Source of the DNA: Phytoseiulus persimilis
Taxonomy: Eukaryota; Arthropoda; Arachnida; Mesostigmata; Phytoseiidae
NCBI GenBank assembly: GCA_037576195.1
Contig: CM075101.1
Span: forward strand, 7,006,001 to 7,070,000
Length of the DNA stretch: 64,000 bases
Direction of reading: 5' to 3'
Position numbers and translations under genes: made by a program. The notes beneath the pieces were generated by a model that saw only the letters and a list, made by a program, of their open reading frames with translations, was not told where the DNA came from and made no database searches. Shown piece after piece: positions 1 to 11,469 of this stretch. Within the stretch, counting starts at the first letter, position 1; the number at the start of each line of letters is the position of its first letter.

Positions 1-3000
1 GCCCGTAACAATCGGCCTGCTGTGAAGCCCCGCAACATTCATCAATGGAACAAGTCAGAATAGCTCCGAGCATATCTGACGAGATGATGTCCATGAATAC
101 GTCTGTGGAAATCTCGAGCGATTCGCGTTGCATCGGTGGAGACCGAAGCCAGAACTCACTACCAGGAGGCCACAATTCGGGCCGCCTCATGAACCAGTGT
201 TTCGTCGAACTAAAACAGATTCGTTACAAATCCGTGACTTCTCCCTGCGAGATATCACATCTGGCTTCAGCGGGACTGAGATGCAAGTTTCGCAGGCAAC
301 GGCGGATCGCGGAAGTATGTTGCGCAACTTAGGACTGTAGCGACAGACTCGGTTCGGAATCGTTTGCCGTTCGCCGCCGAGATCATTTCCGAATGTCTGC
401 TGACTCTTCGGAGTCAGTTTGTCGGGCGAACGGTCTCCTATTCGGTTTCCACTGATTCGCATCATACTTCTCACGGAATATCGGAAAGTTCTCCGTCGGA
501 CAATGGGATATTAATACGTCCTTCTCACTTCTGTTCGGGTTTTGTTGGCATTCCCGGGTTCTTCTCGGTCCTTGCTCTTCAAACGACTCCTCCAAACTCC
601 TTCCAGCATGTGTCCCCCATGTATTTTGGATGGAATGGAATCAACCTATATGACCATCGCCACTCCATAGACTTGAAGGGAAACAGAAGAGCAGTTAGTC
701 TCGTTGTTGTGTTCTGTTTTTGAGCGTCCATGCTGAGGAGCCGCCTGACAGAGTCTGAGATGTAGGGGAGACAAAAAGAAGCGGTGCAATCCGTTTAGCA
801 GCTTCCCAACGCACAACAACAACTGCTGCTGTTGTTGCTGTGAACTTCTGGATGCATGCAACCGTCCAGACGGGCGGACGGACAGACAGACTGGCTGACT
901 GACGGACAACTAACCGAGTTAGCGCAAAACGAAGCCTTCTCTTTCTCTATCTAGCTCACAGTCGTTCCCTTCTTCTCTTGATTCTCTCGCCGCCCCGTCC
1001 TCGTTTGCTAGCGAGCTGGCTGACAAAAGTAAGACGGACGCGGCAGCGACAGACGAACCGAGAAGGACACAGAAGGAAGGGAAAAGTCAAACGACGCTGT
1101 AGCCCTTCGTTTGTCTCTCTGCTTGCTTAGTCCATACTGTGGAGACAGTCGAAGAAGTGGGGAGACGCGGGGGACGGAGAGGAGCGGCAGGACCTGGAAC
1201 GATGGGGGCAAAGCTGTGCTGGAGCGAAGAGTCGTCGAGAGACGGAACGGGCGAGGAAACTGGGCAGGGGACGAGTGGACGAGGGAGAAGAGCGGTGAGG
1301 GGTGACAGAGGGCGATTCGGGAAGGGAGGGAGAAAGGAGGAAAAAATGGAAGAGGGCGAAACGAGGGAGCGTGCAAGAGACGAGAACAGTAGCGACAGGA
1401 AGGGAGAACGGAAGATCCAAGGAGCGAAACGGAAGGAGCGGAATGAGCCGAGGCGAAACGGCATGAGGAGAAGAGTGCGTCGTCATCACATCGCAGTTTT
1501 CTTTCGTTCCATCTTTCAAATCGTCAGCACAACATATGACATATGACTGACTAACTTTGCTTTTTCCGGGCTTGATGTATTCCGTAACATTTCAAACATT
1601 ACCCCTCCATTCGAATTTCGTCACTGTGGCGGGGAACTCCGAAGAACCTCCGAATCACGGATCTGGATAAAGACTTTTCCCAAGATAGCGTGATGCAGAA
1701 ACTGCCCCAGATGAGTGCTACAAGCTCTGTCGCTGTCATCGTTGAGTACAGACCAAGAAAGCATCTGGGGCCGGGCTCGAAGCATCGTGAGCAGCATCCG
1801 CTAGCGGGGGAATCACGGACTGTCGTTCCGGTCCAGCGCAGAATCTCCTCAAAACTTCCGCTGACGAGAACACTCGGCATCCTGGCAACGCCTCGTGGCT
1901 AGCAATGAAGTTTGACATGCTGTCCGGACCTTCATTTTGCCTACAGTCGTGGCTGGAAAGAGGGTCGTCACATACTGCGATCACTCTTCCATGTGGTCTG
2001 TTTTTCCTCTTCGCCGACAAAGCGAAAAAACTTTTTCCCTCCTCTATCCTCCGCTCCCCTCTTTTTCTACGCCGAAACCTTCGCGGCGGAGCGAGAAGAA
2101 CTGCGCAGCGGAGGAACCGACAACGAAGCGCTCTGCCCGGAAATCCATCATCGATTTCTCTCGGCTCAGAAACAGGGAAAAATCGTTCCGCGATCGGATG
2201 CGAGAGGACGCCCTCGAAGAAGAGCGGTGAGGTCTCTTCGCAACGTTTTATTAACGCCACGCTGACTCTTGACATAGGAGCCTTGATAACAAGCGACATT
2301 TCATCCGGCGCAACTGCAACACCCGAGCACGTTGCTTGCCACGAGAAATCGTCGGACATCCGATGAAAAAACGTTCGCCAATAATAAAGTTCATTGCTTG
2401 GAATCTCCGATCTTCCCTCGTCAGCGATCAAGCGAGCTCCATGCTTCCCATCCTCATTGGATCGTCACGGATCACACCCAGTCAGCCCTGAACTTATTGG
2501 AAACATTCGGTTTCGACTGTCTCTTGTCATCATCTTTATTCGAGCTTCCTTAGCACGAAACTCTCGTCGTAGCCGTAGGCAGGCTCGTAGGAAGGACGAC
2601 CGCTGGACCGCTTGTGAGACCATTGGAACATGGAAGACTCCAAAACATGGACGCTTCTCCCAACATAACTCCTTTTCAGAAGTCGATATCTCTCCCACCA
2701 CGGTCCCTGCTGTGTTAGTAGAACCGCGCGCTGAAGGTCGACGCAGCACGGCGCCCACCTTGGCCATCATCAATCAATCAATTAATGTGACGCTCGATCT
2801 ATCGAGCTTGACATACAGCCAGCCAACCAACCATCCCTGTTCGTTTTCGATCGATCGATGGATCAATCTAAAAATAGGTCGACGGCTGGCGCGACTGCTG
2901 CGATTGTACGCGGCAGCAAAAGGGAGAACAGGCCCCGTCGTCGCTGCGAACCAAAAATCAACACTAATTCGATTGGCACAGAGAGAACATCGAACGAGGA

Positions 3001-4090
3001 GGGAAGAGGAGATAAGGAAAGCTTCTTCTGGGAGACAGACGGCCCTGCAGAGATGACGGCGGACCGAGCTGCCCCCACCGCGTCCACTACGCAGGAGAAA
3101 GAACTCGATGAGATGATGGGAAACCTTCGAAAATGCGGACATTCTTTCTCTCTGCGGAGACTTTGCTGTTGATACGGTAGTTTCCCGGATCGAGCCATCG
3201 TGAAGACCGCGAGCTTAGAGGTAACCACTCGATTCGTGCTACTCCGACATGTGATAAGGCGGGCCTGGAGGAGGGCAAACTTCATTCGGGAATGAAACTT
3301 CAGCTCAGTCGGATTTCGTTGCGCGAACCATTTTAGAGCGGAATGAACGAGAGAAACAAGCGACGTCACGGAGTAGGAATCATCTGGCCGTCATGTTTGG
3401 GGGCACTCAACCATTCGAGTGTCCTTCTGCTAAGTGCTGGAGGTCGAGGCTCCCAGGATGGTGGAGTTGAATTCGCATTCGGTTCAAATCCATCTGAGCA
3501 ATATCGTGGAGAACACTGTCGATAGTTTTCGATTCGAATGTAGATGGGGCGTGGTAGCCGCCCCGGTCCGAACAGGCTGAATCCCAACTGTCTTTTCTTG
3601 TAATAATCTTATCAATGACGAGTGATTCTGAAGACATTCTGCAGGTATGTTCGTGATTCTCGCTATACGAGTTCCGATGTAAAATCCGGACTTCATTTAA
3701 GAGTGTACTTTGGATCACCATGAGAATCGTGACGCGCTTCACCGAGGGTAGGTACGCTACTGTACCTGCGGTACTGTGTGGAGTGATGGTGGCGGTGACT
3801 AATATTGATGGCCACAGCAATGTCAGAATCCCCAAGGGCGACCTCTGTCATATAGAATGTTTTGACTTTCATGAATCCATACACTGCGCTCCATTCGAAC
3901 AAAACGCCCTGATTTTCCATGGTTTCAGCCAGAATAGGAGAAGCTCGGAATGATTGGAGCACCTGCTCTGGCAACTGAGGCTCTCTGGCTTCCTACCCAG
4001 AGAGGGCGCACCGATCGATGTTCTCGGAAGCGAATTCCAGCTGGAAGTAAAATGCATAGGAAGTTGTGATTTAATGATCAGCAGACTTTC
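1..4090. other. No supported gene; purine-rich tract
   Basis: Open frames up to 231 codons occur but show no recognisable domain, and opposite-strand frames are equally open. Positions about 1040-1480 are strongly purine-rich on the plus strand. Short simple runs (CAAT, CAGC, GATC types) occur around 2770-2860. This could be promoter or 5' UTR sequence of a gene outside the window. Confidence 0.5.
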
Positions 4091-4099
4091 TTGAATGAC

Positions 4100-4648
4100 C
4101 AATCAACTGAAATGAACGAGTTGTCATACTTTCAATCTGCAGCGGATTTGTGGACTCAGGCTGACCCAGCAATTCATGATGGCTTCTTCCAACTGGTTCA
4201 CGAACTGAAATCGTCTCTGGTCGGCGTAAGTCTAACGGACAATCATGGCCGACGAGTTCTCCATTGGATTTAGGTCTCGAAAGCAGGCCGGCCAATCGGG
4301 ATATCCATTTCTTTGGGAACGGATTCAAGTCAAAGTATCTCTGCTGATGTGCATACGAGAATTGTCTTGCTGGTCTATGAGGGTTCCCGATCTCTTGGCA
4401 ACCGGATCTTGCCTGAGGGCTCCCCGAATGGTCAACTTTCACACCTCTAGCTTCAGGGCGTGGAAGATGCGCGGGCAACTGACTGAGCTGTCTGATGCGG
4501 CATTGACAAAATGACGTCCATCTCGTTCGGAACACTCTACACGTGGTGCTCCTTCGCGTTTCGATCCATAGGGTCTCAGATTCTCCAGAGAAGTCCTCAA
4601 GACGAAGCTTAATTTCTCGAACTTTTGCGAAATTTCAAGCAACGTCAT
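4100..4648 (-). pseudogene. Decayed, internally deleted Tc1/mariner transposase
   Basis: Reading the minus strand across frames gives an N-terminal helix-turn-helix-like part (ERDGRHFVNAASDSSVSC, 4.44-4.65 kb) and, after only about 150 nt, a typical C-terminal part: DWPACFRDLNPMEN, then YADQRRFQFVNQLEEAIMNC. The spacing of W-P-A-x-x-x-D-L-N-P-x-E-N followed by an R-x-F...L-E-E-A-I pattern is characteristic of Tc1-like transposases. Most of the catalytic core is missing, and there are in-frame stops and shifts. No terminal inverted repeats were identified. Confidence 0.6.
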
Positions 4649-4649
4649 C

Positions 4650-6960
4650 GGAAACCAGAATTTTCGGTTTTATTAAGTCTGTTGCGCAGCATGCTCTTCC
4701 ATGTTGGACCTCCAATTTTTTCCTCTTCTCCTATCGTTCTCGCCTAGAAGTTGCGAAACTCGCCTATTCTGAAACGCGCTGCTTAATCGAGCTCAGACCA
4801 TTCGGGGAACACCCTCAAAAGGTTCTGGTTCCTTTGATCGGATGCGCAGAATCGGTCGATTCAGCGAATGTTCGATCGGCATAGTTATCTGCAACGGTCG
4901 TCTGAAATCAGCTTGTGGCTCATTGCGGGTTCAGGATGTCACGCTCGGGTCTAATGGAACGACAGGGACATATTTTGATAACGACCTTGTTACTAGTTCC
5001 AAACGACGTATCGCTTCCCACGTTCTGAACAGGCAGATGGATTCTGGCTACCCCTTCGCAGGAAACTTTAATTGCGAGGAGGATGGCAGCAACCAGAGGA
5101 ATTAAGGGCGGTCCATTGCAATAGTACAAAAGTTTCACCGAATGAGTCGGTGAAGTATGCGCGATCATCTTGGATGGCTTTCGGTTGAGTCTGTCCCGTC
5201 CATTAACCATGACCTGAAATCTTGGGTTCCTTCGCTAGACCAATCCCTTCGTTGACTTGGAACAGGCGCCGACTACGAAATAAGGAGTGAGTAAACGGCG
5301 AGCTCCCAAGATGTGGGCTCCGTTCTTACCTCGACTAGTCGAGATCTCTGACTCGCTAGGTTTCACCCAGGAGAATCGGCTAACCACTCTCGGCGTGAAT
5401 CGCGTGCAAGATGTTCAATTGTGGGCTCGTATGAATGGATGTTCTCGGAGAGGCAGGAAGAGAGAAGAGAATAAAAGGGCGGGACGAACGGGGAACTTCT
5501 CTCAAGCTGTCGATTTTTCAGACCCGCTTGTGGTGAACATCACAGTTTTTCGTAATTACAGACTATGATCCCAAGCAAAGCACCCCGGGTCCTGAATCCT
5601 CTCCAGGATATCTCGAAGAATGTTTGAAGGTTCGCGAGATGTCTCCTCTGACACTGCAAGAACCTTTTTCACTCCAACTCACCTCTGATTCCACAGCGGC
5701 AGGTAGTTCTCCGATTATGAAGAAACTGACTCCAAGATGTGATACCCAATGTAAAGTTGAGAGATTATTATCGAAGCATTAGGAATATTTCCTATGAGTC
5801 CCACCTCTGCTTGTCAGAGCACGTGGACCCACCGCCGAGAAGTTTCTCTGTTCGACCGGCCGTCAGAAACTGTTGGCCTTGCAGAGCTGCGACGTTCAGT
5901 CGTTCAGAGAGATGTTCGCTCCTATAATAGTTTTCATGGACCGCATGTAGGGACCAAAATGTTGCCCAAAGTGAGGAGCCAATCCGAATTCGAAATCGAG
6001 TTCAAACTTTCAGAACACTTGAAAAAAAATAAGAAAACGGCCGAGTATCCGAGGATTCCAAGAAATATCCTGGACTTGCAGTTTGCATGGGATTGTCCAT
6101 GTGCACGGGGCTCACTCATGGGATATCGTTTTCATCAACAACCGACAGCGGACGCATGGTCCGAGCTTGGGCCGAAACAGGCTCACAAGCTTTCTCATGG
6201 GCAGAGGTAGGTACGGCTATGTCTAATTAGGTTACAGATGTTTCTTTACGCAATTTTCGGTCACCTGGTAGTCTTTAGATTTCTGGACACCCATTGTGAA
6301 TTTTCGTCATACAAGCTGCTCAATGTCGGAGAACGGCATCTGATCATCCGGGAGAACGAGCGGAATACTGCGAGCAATGGAGCAGGTCAGAAGTCCGAGG
6401 ATGTGCTCATTTGCTTCTTAACTGTTCGAGTGAATTCCACAGCGGCTGCGCATCCCTCAAAGCTGAAGCGTCGTTGTATCGGATGAGAAGCAGGGCGTTT
6501 CCGTGCCTCTTCGGAGCTGTCACAAAACGCGTTTCTGACCAGGAGTGTGGGGATTCAGATATCCAAGTATCCTGAGACGACGCCCCAGAGATCGAAGATT
6601 TATGCGAAGAGAACGGCAGCCAGTGGAACCACTCCGGACTGAGAACATGAGAGGACCTCTGCGTACGCACGGACAGTGTGCATGTGGCTACGCGAACTTC
6701 GACTTCATTCGGGATGATGTCATGCAGACTGAAACGCTGTCAGCAAGGAAATCGACCCAGAACTAGGATGATCTACCGAAGTCGATATTGTCAACACAAA
6801 TCAATATGAGGCAACTCACATTGTGCATCGGACTCCAACTTGTTCAAAAGGTACGAATGTAGTTTATGAGTCCCGAAATGTCCCGTGCGTCTCCCCAAGA
6901 AACATGGATGAATCTAGATTCCTCGAGGAAGCAAACAAAAAATGCTCCTACGAAGCATGC
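4650..6960. other. No gene recognised
   Basis: Only short frames without domains or convincing splice structure. No repeat of note was seen. Confidence 0.4.
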
Positions 6961-6967
6961 TCCGGGA

Positions 6968-7085
6968 CAGTGGTTCCCAAACTTGTTCGGCCCGGGCCCC
7001 TATTAACAGGAACTCAGACACTCCAGCCTCACTCGAGAGAAACTCAGACATTTGGGCCCCACCGGGCGTCAATCAAGGATGTCGC
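6968..7085 (+). mobile_element. hAT-like transposon terminus (fragment)
   Basis: CAGTGGTTCCCAAACT at 6968 is the common terminal sequence of many hAT elements, followed by a GC-rich CGGCCCGGGCCCC stretch typical of their sub-terminal region. The matching opposite end was not found, so the extent is approximate. Confidence 0.45.
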
Positions 7086-7089
7086 TAAG

Positions 7090-8690
7090 GAGATTTGAGT
7101 TCCTCTTTTTCGGATGTTTCATCGAAAACAAGGGATTCGAAATGAGCAAGTGAAAACTTCGATTGGAAAAGAATTTATTCGAGAACGATTTTCAACTGGG
7201 AGGGCCATGCGATGAGTAGGCTTTTCGCCGGCTGGCGTCGATCAGGAAATCGAAATCGATCGGTTTTTTTGGTTTCATGAGCGTCATATTCTGCGCGTTA
7301 TTTGGGACGCGGAATCGCGCAACAGAGCAGGAGGAGTCCCATAAACATCCAATTACGGATGTTTCCCTGCATTTTTCGGTTATTATACGAAAGCGGGGGC
7401 CATAGTTCGAGCACCAGTGTTCCATAAGAGTGGTGCGGATACCAGATCGATCCGCATATCTTCTGCTAGAGTGGAGCCTCACCACTCAAGCGCAGCTGTG
7501 GAAAATCAACATCTCTCGATCTACGGGCAGAACTGTCGAATCGCCATTAAGTGAAATCTGTATTACTTAATGGAATCCGCCGCAATAATCGTGAATCCTG
7601 GCATCCGAAATCTAGTTTCAGAGGAAGCGATATTTGGCAGGTAACCGATTCCCGACAATTTTCCGAAACAAATCAAGTTCCAGCACGATAAACGTCGCAG
7701 AGGTGAGAAGCCATTGAGGCCGTCTTGTGAACGCCCTTGACTGTCCGGTGTTAGCTCTAGCCGTGTCTTCGCGGAAACGTCTCCGGTTCAAATAAGAGCT
7801 TGAAGCTCGGGTGTCTTTTTCTAAGTGTTCGCTGTCTCGCTTCTTTCCCGTTCCTCGGTGGTGTTGGGCACGGATTATTGCGGCAGGCTCATCCGGTCGT
7901 CGAGAGGACCCTAAATCGAATTGTCGTTTTGCGAAAAGGAACAAGTTGTCTCGCAAACTCGAGGAGATCGTAACGGGAGGGGCCTCCTCGAGTTTTGTGG
8001 AGCTAGCAGTTGGACGGGGAGCGAGAAAGGAAATCCTTGAACTCTCGACGGCTCAGCGCGAGTGGTCCCGCACCACGGCTTGACAGCCTAGCTCGGGCAC
8101 GACAGGGCCGTCGTCCAAGGCTGGCCCGGACCTTCCTCACACACCGCCCTCACCACACGGCAAGCTCCTCCGGTTCCTAAGCAACGGCTCTCCGCATCCC
8201 CGGCGGCTGCTCCGAGTCACTCTCGTTGATGATCGAGGTTGAAGCTTCTGATGTGTCTGTCGGACGCTGTTTCCGTTATTTGTTTCTGTTGCTTAGATGC
8301 TCGTCAGAGCTGCAGGACGCCTAAACATGTTACAGAGCCATTTAAGGTTGACACCGGTGTAGGAAGTTTGAGTGACACTTGATATCCCACCCTGCCGCCA
8401 ACATCCTCCATGATCTTCACAACCGCCGTCATCAGCGAGTCAAGGGTTGATGCAGTCGGGGTGGAAGTGTTTCAAGCCGACTTCCAGACTCTGTTTGGCG
8501 CTCGCGAATGAGAGACGAAACGGGATAAATTCCTTCGTAAGGTTCCATAGTTGATTCCCATAGAACCCAAACACGCTCCCCATAGCCACAGGTACTTTTC
8601 CGCTGGAACCTGTCACAAGAAGAAAGTTCGGCAGCTCAATCTATCAATCTAGCGCTCTCCGACAAGACCCTTGATGATCTGAGCGGACCG
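7090..8690. other. Upstream region of the receptor gene; no coding exon recognised
   Basis: Contains a GC-richer part about 7950-8220 that could be promoter or 5' UTR. No clear TATA box or upstream exon can be fixed by eye. Confidence 0.35.
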
Positions 8691-8695
8691 CTACC

Positions 8696-11469
8696 ATGTG
8701 GCTGATGTTGTGCTCGCAACCTCGCCGCGGAAAGCAAGCTCCGGTTACTCCATACTTGTCTCTCGGTTCTGGCTCAGACCCCTCACTGAGAGTTGCAGTG
8801 TTGTTTCTCTTTGTTCTCGCGTTCTCCTCCCTCCTCCGGACTACAGTAGCCAATCCTGATGCCAAGAGATTATACGATGACCTGATGAGCTCCTACAATA
8901 GACTCATCAGGCCCGTAGGCAATAACAGTGACAGGCTCACTGTCAAAATGGGGCTGAAACTGTCCCAGCTTATTGACGTGGTGAGTACCGGTGTCCCGTC
9001 GCTCCAGCTCACATTGATACTCCGTCCCGGTTTCTGACGATAGGGAGGCGAGGTGGTGAATCAGACTCATACACGCCGGACTCTATTTCGTGGCCTGGAA
9101 ATATCGTTGAGAACTCTTTCTTGCTCTGCAGAACCTGCGATCGCAGATAATGACAACAAACGTTTGGGTTAATCAGGTGAGGCAGTGTTTGAGGACGATT
9201 GTGAATTGTGAATGTCGTCATCGTCGACGACGAGGAACCTCACGCCTGTCACTGCAGAGTATCGAGATCGCGTGTGCGGAAACGTTTGTTCCTCCTTGTT
9301 CACAGGAATGGTCCGATCACAAACTCCGATGGGACCCCACAGAATACGGCGGGGTCACAGAGCTTTACGTCCCAGCTGAGCAGATCTGGCTACCGGACAT
9401 CGTGTTGTACAACAAGTGGGTATTGCTGAACGGCTCCCGTGAATTCAAGGTGGGGAAGCGCTGCGACTCGATATGATTTTCGCGAGCCGGCGTGGCGCTT
9501 CACGCCCGTGTTTCCCTCCTCTTTCCGGAGATTGAGTTCATGTCGAGCTCTTTTTTCCAGCGCTGACGGTAACTACGAAGTGACAATCATGACAAAGGCC
9601 ATCATTAACAACGAGGGAACTGTTCTCTGGAATCCTCCCGCCATCTATAAGAGCAGCTGCCTCATGGATGTCCAATATTTCCCTTTCGACCAACAACTGT
9701 GTAGCATGAAATTCGGATCTTGGACCTACGACGGATTCATGGCAAGTCTCCGGGTGCCGGTTACATCGCATACCATTCTCCGAGAAACGTTTCCCCGCGG
9801 CGCAATTGCTCCGAATGCTCCTGATCAAAACCGCCCAGCTATTCCGCAGGTCGATCTTAAACACATCCGCGACCTCGACAGCGTAGATCTGGTACCGCTC
9901 GGCATAGATCTCTCAGAATTTTATCTCTCTGTCGAATGGGACATCATGGCAGTGCCGGCGAAGCGCACCGAAAAATTCTACGCCTGCTGCGAAGAGCCCT
10001 ACCCGGATATCACGTTCAACATCACTCTACGACGAAAAACTTTGTTCTACACGGTCAATCTCATCATACCATGTGTTGGCATTTCCTGTTTGTCAATCCT
10101 GGTGTTCTACTTGCCCTCCGACTCAGGAGAAAAGGTGTCTCTGTCCATCAGTATCATGCTGTCACTAACTTTCTTCTTGCTCGTTCTCGTCGAGATCATA
10201 CCACCGACTTCGCTGGCGATGCCGCTGCTCGGGAAATATCTCGTGAGTTTCCAAACGCTCCCTCATCAAAACAACAACATGAACAGGCGACGTTCGACAA
10301 TAAGCGGGAGTCCTGACCCTTACAGGTGTTCACCATGATATTGGTCACTCTGAGTGTCCTAGTGGCGATCGGGGTGCTCAATGTTCACTTTCGATCGCCG
10401 TCGAGCCATCTTCTCAAACCGTGGTGCCGGAAAGTTTTCATCAGTGTTCTTCCGAGAATTCTCCTGATGCGATCCCCTCAATACGAAATCGAAACTGACG
10501 ATGCCACTCGAAAACAAATGGACAAAGCCACTGAAACCCATGTCAGCAGAGACGCAAAGCCCCACCCGAGGGAGACGAATAATTTCCCCAGGTATCGCAT
10601 TCCTTGTAAAATGTCACCCAAGGAACGATTTGTGCTTCCGAGAGAAGAATTAGGCCTCGGTATCGGAACTGCTGGCAGATAGTCAGACCACTGATGAGAT
10701 TGGCTTTTCAAGGTGCCCGCGTTACAACAACGTTTCCGGAAACTGCGGTCCCTGTATGGTTTCGACATTTCCCTCAACACGACCCGCGCCTCCTCGATTC
10801 ACTACGCAGTGGCCCGACTGCCCCTCTGTTCAAGACCCACAAAGCTCATACTCGCCTCATATACCAGCGCGCTATCCTGAAGACGAGTCCGTTGCAGAAT
10901 CCTGTGACGTTAATCAAGTGTTCGCGGATGATTTGTCACACTTAGGTGTTCCGCCTCCGCCGATTTTGAGGAGGCTTCTTGGCATCCGTGATTTCGAAGA
11001 TACGATTCGTCACGCGATGTTCATCGCGCAGCACATTGACAACAATGATGACTTTGAGAGCGTGAGTTTGAACAGCCATCCCCACGGAGCTCCGGGGGAA
11101 TAATTTGATAACATCCCTGGTTCTGGGCTGAATTACTCAACCGTGTTCTAGCTCCAGGAATCCCCGAGAAAGCTCTCTCCGTCCCTTTCATTGCAGCCAA
11201 TGATTTGAGGAGTTTGATGAGGGCAGCCGTGCTCAACGGTTATAATTTTCTTCCAGATTCGTGAGGATTGGAAGTATATTGCGATGGTACTCGATAGATT
11301 GTTCCTGTGGATATTCACCATCGCATGCGTCGTCGGAACTGCTGGAATCTTCCTCCAGGCTCCGTCGCTGTACGACCGGACGGTTCCGATCGATGTGAAA
11401 CATTCCCGCGTCGCGCGGCGCATGCTGCACGGTAACCTCGCGGACGACATTGAAGATGATGACGTGTGA
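8696..11469 (+). CDS. nicotinic acetylcholine receptor alpha-type subunit (8 exons)
   Basis: Cys-loop ligand-gated cation channel subunit of the plasma membrane, expected at cholinergic synapses. Exons inferred from splice sites and phase: 8696-8980, 9132-9176, 9306-9415, 9561-9741, 9850-10242, 10326-10591, 10713-11061, 11257-11469, giving 613 residues. Seen: a signal-peptide-like hydrophobic run near residues 32-48; loop D WVNQEW (107-112); loop [13 protein letters not shown]; Cys-loop cysteines 180 and 194 with 13 residues between; loop B SWTYDG (W201); vicinal CC at 253-254 in YACCEEPY, which makes it an alpha subunit; TM1 about 273-296; TM2 with the preceding GEK of cation channels; TM3 about 332-357; a long cytoplasmic loop; TM4 about 551-572; short C terminus. 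The 45-nt and 110-nt exons match the classic gene structure. Start chosen at the first Met, with A at -3. The fourth intron appears to be GC-AG (see findings). Closest to arthropod alpha1-alpha4 types; exact subtype not assigned. Confidence 0.96.
9742..9849 (+). other. Probable GC-AG intron of in-frame length in the receptor gene
   Basis: These 108 nt lie between ...SWTYDGFM and VDLKHI..., where arthropod alpha subunits read continuously. The left edge is ATG|GCAAGT, a good GC-donor consensus, and the right edge is CCGCAG|GTC. The length is 36 codons without a stop, so retention would insert 36 residues just after loop B. Other GT donors inside are worse: one shifts the frame, another adds four residues. 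Splicing is inferred from family alignment, not from transcripts. Confidence 0.75.

Noticed and set aside
1087..1546. Overlapping 120-135-codon frames on both strands
   Set aside because: They arise from the purine/pyrimidine-biased tract (Arg/Glu/Gly on one strand, Ser/Pro/Leu/Phe on the other), not from a gene.
1736..2431. 231-codon minus-strand open frame
   Set aside because: No recognisable domain, basic low-complexity composition, and equally open frames on the other strand; long frames arise by chance in GC-rich DNA.
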